A stretch of DNA of 64,000 nucleotides. Source: Aliidongia sp035943795 (GTDB taxonomy: Bacteria; Pseudomonadota; Alphaproteobacteria; ATCC43930; CGMCC-115725). The stretch is from the NCBI RefSeq assembly GCF_035943795.1, contig NZ_DASZBY010000050.1:1-64000 (forward strand), read 5' to 3'. Positions within the stretch are counted from its first letter, which is position 1; each line of letters opens with the position of its first letter. The position numbers and the translations under genes were made by a program. The notes beneath the pieces are model-generated. The model saw nothing but the letters and a program-made list of their open reading frames with translations, was not told the DNA's origin and did not search any database. Below are positions 6,138 through 15,226 of this stretch, in pieces.

Positions 6138-8699
6138 TCATTCCGGCGCCGGAAGCAGTTCCCGCACCACGAAGGACACGGCATCGTCCTCGCTCCATCG
6201 GGCACCCTCCGCGGCGGCGGCGGCGATGCGTTCCGCCGCCAGGGCTCCGGTCAGCCGGGACCAGAGCCGGTCGCGGATCTGCCGCTCCGTCGGTTGCAGG
6301 GTTTCGCCGGCAGCGTCGAAGCCGGCATCGACGAAGCCCAGCAGGCGAGCGGCCTGGATCGGGTTGCCGTCCAATGCGCCCAGCAGCGCCCATTGCAGCA
6401 GGCAGACGCGAACGATGAAGCCGCCTTCCTCGCGGACCAGCGACAGGGCTTCGCCGGCGACCGGCCGTGCCTCCTCGCCATTGCCCTGCGCCAGCAGGTA
6501 GGACGCGAGATTGCCGAGCGCCCAGCCGAGTTCCGCGCGCACGCCGGCCTGGCGCAGCCGGCGCACGGTCTCCCGGCCGCGCTCGACCGCCTGATCGACC
6601 TGGCCCAGGCTGAACTCGACCTCGGCCAGGTTGGCGAGGATCAGGGCCTCGCGCGTCAGGTTCCGCTGCGATCGGGCGAGCGCCAGCGCCGTCTCGAAAT
6701 GCGTCCGCGCTTCGGTCAGGCGGTTTCCGAGCAGCGCCAGCGAACCCAGGTTGTTCATGACGTTGAACAAGGATTTCGGTGACGAGGACGACACCAGGAT
6801 CGTCTTCGCGACCGACAACGCCGCCGCCGCCTTTGCCTCCTGCCCCAGGCGAATGTGGATGCTGGCCATGAAGGCCTGCACCGCACCCAGGCCGAGCGGA
6901 TCGGACTGCCGGCGATACAGATCGCTCGACCGCTGCAGCAAGGTCATCGCCCGCTCATGGTCGACGGCATGCCAGAACAGGCCGGCATAGCGCAGCAGGC
7001 GCGCCGCGTCGGGCGAGGGATCGCCGGTTTCGACGAATTCGAGCGCCCGGTCGGTATGGGCCCGGCCCTCGGCGACGAGCGACAGCACCAGCCACAGCAG
7101 CGCGCTGGCGCCGGCCAGCTTGACCGCGAGCGGCCGACGGTCGGCAGCCCCGAAGGCCCAGTCGAGCGCCGCCCGCACATTGTCCAGATCTGGCACGTGG
7201 CGCTCCAGCCATTCCTTGTCCGGCGTGGTCTCCCACGCAGCGCTCGCCTCGTCGAACGAGGCCGCGAAATATTGCGCATGGCGCGCGGCTATTTCTGCCG
7301 CCTCGCCGCTCTCGTCGAGCCTTTCGAGCGCATAGAGCCGCAGGGTTTCAAGCAGGCGGTAGCGCGGCCGATCCCGGCCCTCGACGACGACCAGGGATTT
7401 GTCGACGAGCCGGCTCAGGCCTTCGATCGTGTCGTAGAGCGTCTTGCCGTCGCTCGACACGACCGCCGACGCCGCTTCCAGCGTGAAACCGCCGACGAAG
7501 ATGGCCAGGCGCCGAAACACCGCCGCACTGGTCGGGTCGAGCAGGCCATGGCTCCAGGCGACGGTGTCGCGCAGGGTCTGGTGGCGAGCCTCGAGCGTGC
7601 GCGGTCCTGTCGTCAGCACATGCAGACGGTCGCCCAGGCGGTTGCGCAATTCCTCGACCCCGAACATCGGGACGCGTGCCGCAGCCATCTCCAGGGCGAG
7701 TGGAATGCCGTCGAGTTCCCGGCAGATCTCCGCGATGGCCGCCATGTTGGTCGCGACCAGTTCGAAGCGGCGATCCAAGGCGCGGACCCGGGCGATGAAC
7801 AGTTCGATGGCGCCGAAGCGATGGATGTCCCGGGCGTCGGCCGGCGGCAATTCGAGGGGATCGAGGCGAAACACCTGTTCCCATCGGCTGCGCAGGTTTT
7901 CCTGGCTGGTCGCGAGAGCCGCGACCGCCGGTGCCTGCCGCAGCAGCGCGTCGATCAGTTCCACCACCGCCGGCAACACATGCTCGCAATTGTCGAACAG
8001 CAGCAGCAGCGAACGCTGGCGGATCGCCGTCGCGACGGTATCGACCGACAGGCCGGCCGCGCCCGGGACGACCGAAAGGACGGTCGCGGTCGCGGCAAGC
8101 ACCATCGCCGGGCTGGTGAGCGGCGCCAGATCGACCAGCCAGACGCCGTCCGGGTAGCGCGGGCGCAAGGCGTCGGCCAGCGCGACCGCGAGCCGGGTCT
8201 TGCCGATCCCACTCGGCCCGGTGATCGTCAGCAGGCGATGCCGTTCGCTCAACTCATGCAGTTCGGCCAATTCCGAGCCCCGGCCGATGAGCGGCGTCGT
8301 GGCGTCAGGCAGGTTCGATGTCGGCAAGACCATATCGGCCGGCGCCTCGGGCACGTCGAGCGACGCCGAGGCGCCCATCGCCGGGTCGTCCTCGACCGGA
8401 CCGGTGAACTGATAGCCGCGTCCGGGGATCGTCGCAATCCGCGCCGCGCCAATCGTTTTGCGCAAGGCCGAGATATGGACGGTGAGATTGTTCTCTTCGA
8501 CGAAAGTATCCGGCCATACCAAGGTCATCAGTTCGTCCTTCGGGACGATCCGCTTCCGTCGTTCGACCAGGACCGAGAGAATGTCGATGGCACGCGATGA
8601 GAGGTGGACCGGACCGTCCGGCCCGATCAGCGCCCGCCGGTCCGCCGGAAGATAGAAATCCCCGAATCGATAGGGTCGCGCCGACTGCTCTGCCGCCAT
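6138..8699 (-). CDS. OmpR-type winged-helix / NTPase / TPR transcriptional regulator
   Basis: An 853-residue regulator with three parts. Residues 10-103 form an OmpR/PhoB-type winged helix (YRFGDFYLPADRR, VPKDELMTLVWPDTFVEENN, IPGRGYQFTG). Residues about 135-400 are an AP-ATPase/NB-ARC-like module with Walker A GPSGIGKTRL at 161-170, Walker B-like LLLLFDNCEHVL and the LDGIPLALEMAAARV motif. The rest is helical TPR-like repeat, presumably sensing a ligand or partner. This is the AfsR/MalT-like STAND layout: NTP-driven oligomerisation activates DNA binding. It diverges from the secreted G1 peptidase gene across 238 bp that contain 10-bp-spaced direct repeats, so that gene is the likeliest target. 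The signal is unknown. Confidence 0.87.
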   Translation of the reverse strand: MAAEQSARPYRFGDFYLPADRRALIGPDGPVHLSSRAIDILSVLVERRKRIVPKDELMTLVWPDTFVEENNLTVHISALRKTIGAARIATIPGRGYQFTGPVEDDPAMGASASLDVPEAPADMVLPTSNLPDATTPLIGRGSELAELHELSERHRLLTITGPSGIGKTRLAVALADALRPRYPDGVWLVDLAPLTSPAMVLAATATVLSVVPGAAGLSVDTVATAIRQRSLLLLFDNCEHVLPAVVELIDALLRQAPAVAALATSQENLRSRWEQVFRLDPLELPPADARDIHRFGAIELFIARVRALDRRFELVATNMAAIAEICRELDGIPLALEMAAARVPMFGVEELRNRLGDRLHVLTTGPRTLEARHQTLRDTVAWSHGLLDPTSAAVFRRLAIFVGGFTLEAASAVVSSDGKTLYDTIEGLSRLVDKSLVVVEGRDRPRYRLLETLRLYALERLDESGEAAEIAARHAQYFAASFDEASAAWETTPDKEWLERHVPDLDNVRAALDWAFGAADRRPLAVKLAGASALLWLVLSLVAEGRAHTDRALEFVETGDPSPDAARLLRYAGLFWHAVDHERAMTLLQRSSDLYRRQSDPLGLGAVQAFMASIHIRLGQEAKAAAALSVAKTILVSSSSPKSLFNVMNNLGSLALLGNRLTEARTHFETALALARSQRNLTREALILANLAEVEFSLGQVDQAVERGRETVRRLRQAGVRAELGWALGNLASYLLAQGNGEEARPVAGEALSLVREEGGFIVRVCLLQWALLGALDGNPIQAARLLGFVDAGFDAAGETLQPTERQIRDRLWSRLTGALAAERIAAAAAEGARWSEDDAVSFVVRELLPAPE

Positions 8700-8831
8700 T
8701 CATGCTCCTTCCGCGGCCGATACGGCCCACCAGATGCGAAAGTTGCGACGACGGCGGTCTTGGCGCTGCCGGTCAGGGATCAGAGTACCGCGATCCAGCG
8801 CGGCGCGCGACCCCCTGGAGTCATCCCGCCG

Positions 8832-8857
8832 TTAGCAAACTTTAGCATCCTTTAGAC
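8832..8857. promoter_or_regulatory. Direct repeats at 10-bp spacing, candidate regulator binding site
   Basis: TTAGCA at 8832-8837, TTAGCA at 8842-8847 and TTAGAC at 8852-8857 repeat with an exact 10-bp period in the divergent region. OmpR-type winged helices bind direct repeats one helical turn apart, and the adjacent regulator has such a domain. The match is by position and spacing only. Confidence 0.5.
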
Positions 8858-8937
8858 CGGCGCTTAAAGATCCGGAGCCGCCCCCGGCGTCATGGTCCGG
8901 GTGTCGGCGATCATGCCGATCCGCATTAAGGGGCTTC

Positions 8938-9996
8938 ATGATGCTTTCGATTGGCAAAGACCTCGTCAAGATCTCCGCCGGTCTCGTGATCTTGTCCGGC
9001 TGCTTCTCCTCGACCCTCGCCTTCGCCGCCGAGCCGGCGACGCGGGAGGTGCCGCTCAACCTGCCGGGCGCCCGGACCTACGTGGATCCGCCGGCCGCGT
9101 TCAATCCGCTGACGGCACCCGACGCCGACCTGGCACTCTATGGCTTCCCGCCCCGTCCCGACGCCACCAAGTCGCCGGCGACGTTCGCCACCTGGCAAAA
9201 GGCCATGGCCGCTTCGCAGAACCATGTCGTCCCCGCGCTCGAGCAGACGCAGATCATGCATGGCCCGGCGAACAAGTCGGCCTCAGTCAAGAACACGAGC
9301 TCGTCCTACAATTGGAGCGGCTATGTCCTGACCAACCAGGCGTCGAGCTACGGTTCATCGTCCTACTATTTCCTGGTCTCGGACTATATCGTGCCGATCG
9401 CCGAGCAGGCCTTCGGGACCTGCAACAACGGCTGGGACTATTCCTCGACCTGGGCCGGTATCGACGGCTGGTCGAACGGCGACGTGCTGCAGGCGGGCAC
9501 CGAGTCCGACGCCTATTGCTACGGCAACAGCTCCTCCAAGGCGACCTACTATTCGGCCTGGTACGAATGGTATCCGTACGGCGAAGTCCGGATCGGCAAT
9601 TTCCCGATCGCGCCGGGCGACGACATCTTCGTCGAGGTCTGGAGCACCAGCAACACGGCGGGCCATGCCTATATGGTGAACTACACCAACAACACTTACG
9701 TCAACATCGCTTTCTCTGCACCGCCGGGAACCCATCTGGTCGGCAACAGTGCCGAGTGGGTCGTCGAGCGCCCGTCCGTCGGCGGTCGCCTCGCCAACCT
9801 CACCAACTACGTGTCGGACGTGCTGTGGGCCGCCGACGCCTATGATTTCGGCTATCGTGCGGGCTCACCCGGCGCACCGGGCGCGTCGAGCTCGATCCCG
9901 GTCCAGATGCTGGACAACAACGGGGCGGTGATCTCCTACCCGACCTTGATCGGCCCGGCCGCCTTCGTCGCCAACGACACCGGATCCGCCCGTTAG
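8938..9996 (+). CDS. Secreted G1-family glutamic endopeptidase (eqolisin-like)
   Basis: A 352-residue exported protein with a signal peptide (hydrophobic ISAGLVILSGCFSSTLAFA, cleavage near AFA-AEP). A propeptide-like stretch of about 90 residues follows, then a beta-sandwich domain with NWSGYV, STWAGIDGWSNGDVLQAGTE and NSAEWVVERPSVGG. These are the signatures of G1 peptidases, acid-active enzymes with a Gln/Glu pair; the candidates are Gln185 in VLQAG and Glu273 in SAEW. Many G1 peptidases are fungal, and bacterial members are fewer. ATGs at 8938 and 8941 are adjacent; the AAGGGG upstream suits either. It diverges from the large regulator gene and ends before a strong hairpin. Confidence 0.85.
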   Translation: MMLSIGKDLVKISAGLVILSGCFSSTLAFAAEPATREVPLNLPGARTYVDPPAAFNPLTAPDADLALYGFPPRPDATKSPATFATWQKAMAASQNHVVPALEQTQIMHGPANKSASVKNTSSSYNWSGYVLTNQASSYGSSSYYFLVSDYIVPIAEQAFGTCNNGWDYSSTWAGIDGWSNGDVLQAGTESDAYCYGNSSSKATYYSAWYEWYPYGEVRIGNFPIAPGDDIFVEVWSTSNTAGHAYMVNYTNNTYVNIAFSAPPGTHLVGNSAEWVVERPSVGGRLANLTNYVSDVLWAADAYDFGYRAGSPGAPGASSSIPVQMLDNNGAVISYPTLIGPAAFVANDTGSAR

Positions 9997-10027
9997 GTCG
10001 ATCCTGCGATCCTGCGGACCTTCGCAT

Positions 10028-10055
10028 TCCGGCCACGGGTCTTCCCGTGGCCGGA
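10028..10055. terminator. Perfect 12-bp hairpin between convergent genes
   Basis: TCCGGCCACGGG (10028-10039), loop TCTT, CCCGTGGCCGGA (10044-10055): a perfect 12-bp stem with a 4-base loop. It lies between the 3' ends of the G1 peptidase gene and the convergent dehydrogenase gene. There is no clear T-run, so it may act as a two-way terminator or as a transcript end stabiliser. Confidence 0.7.
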
Positions 10056-10072
10056 CGCGTCTTGGGCGAGCC

Positions 10073-11044
10073 CTATTTGCCCATCTCATCCTGCTGGTAG
10101 ATCCGGATGATCTCCTCGAAGCTGGCATCGGCCTTGAAGCCGAGCGCCAGCGCCCGCTTCGGATCGAAATTGCGCGACCAGCCATCGACGATGTTCCGGA
10201 TCGTCTGGTCCGGCTCTTCGCGGATCAGCGCAACCGCCGCGTCGCCCGCGACCTTGCGCAACGCCTCGATCTGCTCGGCCACCGTCACCGAAAGGCCGGG
10301 CATGGTCAGGTTGCGGCGCGGCCCCATCTCCGCGGTATCGAGCCCGGCCGCATGCAACAGGAAGCCGATCGCGGCACGCGGCGAGGCATGCCAATGACGC
10401 ACGGTCTTCGGCACCGGCAGGATCGCCTCCATACCATTCAAGGGCTCGCGGATGATGCCGGAAAAGAAACCCGAGGCCGCCTTGTTGGGCTTGCCCGGAC
10501 GCACGCAGATCGTGGGCAGGCGGATGCCGACGCCGTCGACGAAGCCGCGGCGTGAATAGTCCGCCAGCAGCAGCTCGCAGATCGCCTTCTGGGTCCCGTA
10601 GCTGGTCAGCGGGGTCAGGTGGAACTCGTCGCCGATCGCGTCGGGGAACGGTGCGCCGAACACGGCGATCGACGAGGTGAACACCAGGCGCGGTTTGTAG
10701 CCGCCGCCGACCTGGCGGATGGCGTCGAGCAGCAGGCGGGTGCCATCCAGATTGATACGGTAGCCCTTGTCGAAATCCGCCTCCGCCTCGCCCGACACGA
10801 TCGCGGCCAGATGGAAGATCACGTCCGGCCTGCTGGCGACCAACTGTTCCGACAGGCCCGGTTTGGAGAAATCGCCGGCGATGGCACGGGTTTCGAAGGC
10901 GGCGCCTGCCGGGGCCGCCGGCTCGACGATGTCCTGCAGCACCAGCCGGTCGATCTTCCGGCCGCCGACGCTGCCGTCCGCGACCAGGCGATCGGCCAGT
11001 TTGCGGCCGATCATCCCGGCGCCGCCGATAATCAATACTTCCAT
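10073..11044 (-). CDS. NAD-dependent epimerase/dehydratase family, D-erythronate dehydrogenase-like
   Basis: A 323-residue extended short-chain dehydrogenase. GGAGMIGRKLADRL near the start binds NAD(P), and the catalytic YxxxK is SYGTQKAICE. The segments NLDGTRLLLDAIRQ and RLPTICVRPGKPNKAASGFF resemble D-erythronate 2-dehydrogenase (DenD), an enzyme that oxidises a four-carbon sugar acid. The DenD label is by overall resemblance; another sugar-acid dehydrogenase is possible. The ATG at 11044 has a strong GGGGAGGG site 5 bp upstream. It reads in the same direction as the ABC importer operon and starts 225 bp after dppF-like ends, so it could be a late operon member. Confidence 0.75.
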   Translation of the reverse strand: MEVLIIGGAGMIGRKLADRLVADGSVGGRKIDRLVLQDIVEPAAPAGAAFETRAIAGDFSKPGLSEQLVASRPDVIFHLAAIVSGEAEADFDKGYRINLDGTRLLLDAIRQVGGGYKPRLVFTSSIAVFGAPFPDAIGDEFHLTPLTSYGTQKAICELLLADYSRRGFVDGVGIRLPTICVRPGKPNKAASGFFSGIIREPLNGMEAILPVPKTVRHWHASPRAAIGFLLHAAGLDTAEMGPRRNLTMPGLSVTVAEQIEALRKVAGDAAVALIREEPDQTIRNIVDGWSRNFDPKRALALGFKADASFEEIIRIYQQDEMGK

Positions 11045-11269
11045 CAATCCCTCCCCGTTCGGTGCTTTGCGCAGCCGACCGGAGGAGCCTAAAGGCCTCG
11101 AGCCCGCTTCGGAAGAGCCGCGCGACAATCGACCACGGCCGGCCCCCCGGCGGGTCAGAACATCGTATTGCCATTGGCGGCAGTTTCCGGGATCGGCTGC
11201 ACGACATCCCCACGCTCGACGTCCTGCGGCGATCGCGCGGCCGGCGGGACGGCAAGCTATTGGGATTCC

Positions 11270-12234
11270 TTACGTCTTGTCCATCAGATGACAGGCGACC
11301 CGGCGGCCCGGTGCCACTTCCTGCAACAAGGGGATCTCCTCCTTGCAGCGGGGCATGACGTGGGGACAGCGCGGATGGAAATGGCAGCCGGGCGGCGGGT
11401 TGAGCGGTGAGGCCGGGTCGCCGGTCAAGCGCACCATGGTGACCTTGTGCGCCGGGTCCGGCGTGGGCGTCGCGGCGCGCAAAGCCTGGGTATAAGGATG
11501 CAGAGGTGTATCCAGCAGCGCCTCGGCCGGCGCTTCCTCGACGATCCGCCCCAGATACATCACCGCGACGCGTTGGCAGAAATAGCGGACGACGCCCAGG
11601 TCGTGGGAGATGAACACCGAGGCGAGATTGCGCTTCTCGCGCAGCTTGTTCAGCAGCACCAGCACCTGGGCCTGGACCGACACGTCGAGCGCCGAGACCG
11701 GCTCGTCCAGGAACAGCAGTTCCGGCCCGACCGACAGCGCGCGGGCGATGCCGATGCGCTGGCGCTGGCCGCCGGAAAACTCGTGGGGATATTTATGCAC
11801 GGCCTCAGCCGGCAATCCGACCTCGGCCAGCAAGGCCCGCACCCGCTCGGGCCATTCCTTCGCCTCGGCGATACCATGGACCTTCATCGGCTCGGCGAGC
11901 GTGTCGCCGATGCGCCGGCGCGGATTGAGCGAGGCATAGGGGTCCTGGAACACGATCTGCAACCGCCGGCGCAGGCGGCGCAGGTCCGGTCCCGTCGCCT
12001 TGAACAGATCGGCACCGTCGAACAGGGCCTCGCCGCCGTCGGGCTCGGTCAGCCGCAGGATAGCGCGCGCGGTCGTCGACTTGCCGCAGCCGGACTCGCC
12101 GACCAGGCCCAGCGCCTCGCCGCGCGCGACGTCGAACGAGATGCCGTCGAGTGCCTTCACGCTTTGCACCGGGCCGGAAAAGCCGAAGCCGGAGCGCACC
12201 GGGAAGGTCTTGACCAGATTCTTGATGGCGAGCA

Positions 12235-12235
<1 letters not shown>
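11270..12235 (-). CDS. Dipeptide/oligopeptide-type ABC importer ATPase (DppF/OppF-like)
   Basis: A 321-residue ABC ATPase with Walker A GESGCGKST, signature FSGGQRQRIGIA and Walker B LLFLDEPVSALDV. The C-terminal oligopeptide-transport extension ends in GCHFHPRCPHVMPRCKEEIP, the cysteine-containing tail typical of DppF/OppF. With the partner ATPase it powers the permease pair encoded upstream. Its start codon overlaps the stop of the DppD-like gene by one base (TGATG), so translation is coupled. It is the last gene of the importer part of the operon. Confidence 0.92.
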
Positions 12236-13250
<1,015 letters not shown>

Positions 13251-13254
<4 letters not shown>

Positions 13255-14108
13255 GATACCGCCGCCTTCGGGTCGGTCGCGTCGCGCAATCCGTCCCCGA
13301 TCATGTTGAGGGCGAGCATGACGACCAGCACGGCCAGGCTCGGGAAAACCGCGAGCCAGGGCGCATCCAGCAGGTTCTCGAAACCCTCGCGGATGATGCT
13401 GCCCCAGGTCGCGGTCGGCGGCGGCAATCCCAGGCCGATGAAGCTCAGGCTCGCCTCGGTCCGGATCGCCGTCGCCAGCCAGAGCGAGCCCATGACGATC
13501 AGGTCGTCGAGCACGTTCGGCAGGATATGCACCAGCATGATGCGGCCGTTGGAGAAGCCCAGGGCCCGGCAGGCCTCGACGAAATCGCGTTCCTTGAGGC
13601 TCAAGGTCGGCCCGCGCGCGACCCGGGCGAACGGCGGCACGGCGGTGATCGCGATCGCCAGGATCAGGTCGCCGAGATTGGCGCCGAGCAGCGCCACGAT
13701 GATCAGCCCCATGATCAACTGGGGAAAGCTCAGCAGCACGTCCATCACGGCCATCACCGTCTGGTCGAAGCGCCCGCCCAGATAGCCCGACACGATGCCG
13801 ATCGTGCCGCCGACCAGCATGGAGATCGCGGTCGAGACGGCACCCACGAACAGCGAGACCCGTGCGCCCCAGATCACGCGGCTCAGCACGTCGCGGCCGA
13901 AGAAATCCGTGCCGAACCAATGCTCGGCATTGGGCGCGCCCAGGCTCAGCACCGGATCCTGGTCGTTCGGATCGAACGGCGAGATCCACGGCGCCAGCAC
14001 GGCGAGCAGGATTATCAGGGCAAGGATGACCAGGCCCGCCATGAGCGAGCGGTTGCCGAGCGCCCGGCCGGCGATGCCCTTGGGTGCGGAGACGGCGGCG
14101 ACGGTCAT
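13251..14108 (-). CDS. ABC importer permease (DppC/OppC-like)
   Basis: A 285-residue inner-membrane permease. After an N-terminal helix (LMAGLVILALIILLAVLAPW) comes the OppC-type ISPFDPNDQDP and GTDFFGRDVLSRVIWG region. The ATPase-contacting EAA loop is EACRALGFSNGRIMLVHILP, followed by LSFIGLGLPPPTATWGSII. The start at 14108 follows the stop of the DppB-like gene by one base. It pairs with that subunit to form the channel. Confidence 0.92.
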
Positions 14109-14109
14109 G

Positions 14110-15051
14110 TCAGCGCACCCGGATGCGCGGATCGACCGCGCCATAGGCGAGGTCGGTCGCGAGGTTGGCCACGACCACGACCAGGGCATAGATGACCATC
14201 AGGCCCTGCAACATCGTGTAATCGCGGTCGTTGAGCGCGCCGACGATCAGCTTGCCGAGGCCCGGCCGGTTGAACACGATCTCGGTCAGCACCGAATTGC
14301 CGATCAGGATGCCGAAATAGAGCCCGACCACGGTCACGACCGGGATGAGCGCATTGCGCAGCGCATGCCGCCAGACCACCAGCCGCGCCGTCACGCCTTT
14401 GGCGCGCGCGGTGCGGATATAATCCTCGCTCAAGGAGGCGAGCATGCCGGACCGGGTGACGCGTGCCACGTAGGCGACCATGATGAAGCCCAGGTTGAGC
14501 GCCGGCAGCACCAGGGCACGCAGATGGGCCGGCGGGTTGTTGAACGGCGCGTTGCCGATGACCGGGAACCAGGGCAGCTCGACCGCCAGCAGCAGCAGCA
14601 TGAGGATGCCCGAGATGAAGGCCGGAAAGCTGAGGCCCAGCAGCGAGGTCCAGCGCGCGACCGCGTCGATCCAGCCGCCGCGATGCTGAGCGGCGAGCAC
14701 GCCCAGGGGCAGCCCCATGACCACGCCAAGGAAGATGCCGAGGAACGTCAGTTCCAAGGTATAGGGCAGTACCGTCGCGACCTCGCCCCAGACCGGACGG
14801 TTGCGCACCATGGATTGGCCGAGATCGCCGCGCAGCACCTGCCCCATGAACTGCAGGTATTGGTCCCACAGCGGCACGTCGAGCCCCATGCGGTGGCGTA
14901 GCGCCACCAGCGCCTCTTCGGTCGCCTGATCGCCCAGGATGACGAGCGCCGGATCGCCCGGCACGATCCGCACCAGGACGAAGACGAGCGACAGCACGGC
15001 CCACAGCGTGGGCAAGGCCATCACGAGACGAAGGGCGACGAAACGCAGCAT
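14110..15051 (-). CDS. ABC importer permease (DppB/OppB-like)
   Basis: A 313-residue permease beginning MLRFVALRLVMALPTLWAV, the usual OppB/DppB first helix, followed by RIVPGDPA and GLDVPLWDQYLQFMGQVLRG. Further hydrophobic segments and the EAA-type loop RTARAKGVTARLVVWRHALR are typical. The start at 15051 is chosen because the family begins there. A pair of inverted repeat elements separates it from the solute-binding-protein gene, so the distal operon genes may be expressed at a lower level than the binding protein. Confidence 0.92.
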   Translation of the reverse strand: MLRFVALRLVMALPTLWAVLSLVFVLVRIVPGDPALVILGDQATEEALVALRHRMGLDVPLWDQYLQFMGQVLRGDLGQSMVRNRPVWGEVATVLPYTLELTFLGIFLGVVMGLPLGVLAAQHRGGWIDAVARWTSLLGLSFPAFISGILMLLLLAVELPWFPVIGNAPFNNPPAHLRALVLPALNLGFIMVAYVARVTRSGMLASLSEDYIRTARAKGVTARLVVWRHALRNALIPVVTVVGLYFGILIGNSVLTEIVFNRPGLGKLIVGALNDRDYTMLQGLMVIYALVVVVANLATDLAYGAVDPRIRVR

Positions 15052-15090
15052 GTGGGCGATGGTTCTCTCTCGGTCGTCATTGAAACTCAC

Positions 15091-15202
15091 CGTCATGCCC
15101 GGGCTTAACCCGGGCATCCACGCGCCTCCGCCTGATCGGTGTCGGCAAGAAAGGCGCGCTGCACCAAGGCGTGGATGGCCGGGTCAAGCCCGGCCATGAC
15201 GG
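15091..15202. repeat. Inverted pair of REP-like palindromic elements
   Basis: The first unit, 15091-15120, reads CGTCATGCCCGGGCTTAACC then CGGGCATCCA. The second, 15169-15202, is nearly its reverse complement (GCGTGGATGGCCGGGTCAAG then CCCGGCCATGACGG). Each is itself an imperfect palindrome (CCCGGGCTTAACCCGGG; GGCCGGGTCAAGCCCGGCC). GTCATGGCCGGGCTTGACCCGG-type units are common dispersed intergenic repeats in alphaproteobacteria. The pair lies between binding protein and permease genes and would fold into a large hairpin in the mRNA. Confidence 0.8.
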
Positions 15203-15226
15203 CTTAGGTTGGGTGGCGGCTTCCGA

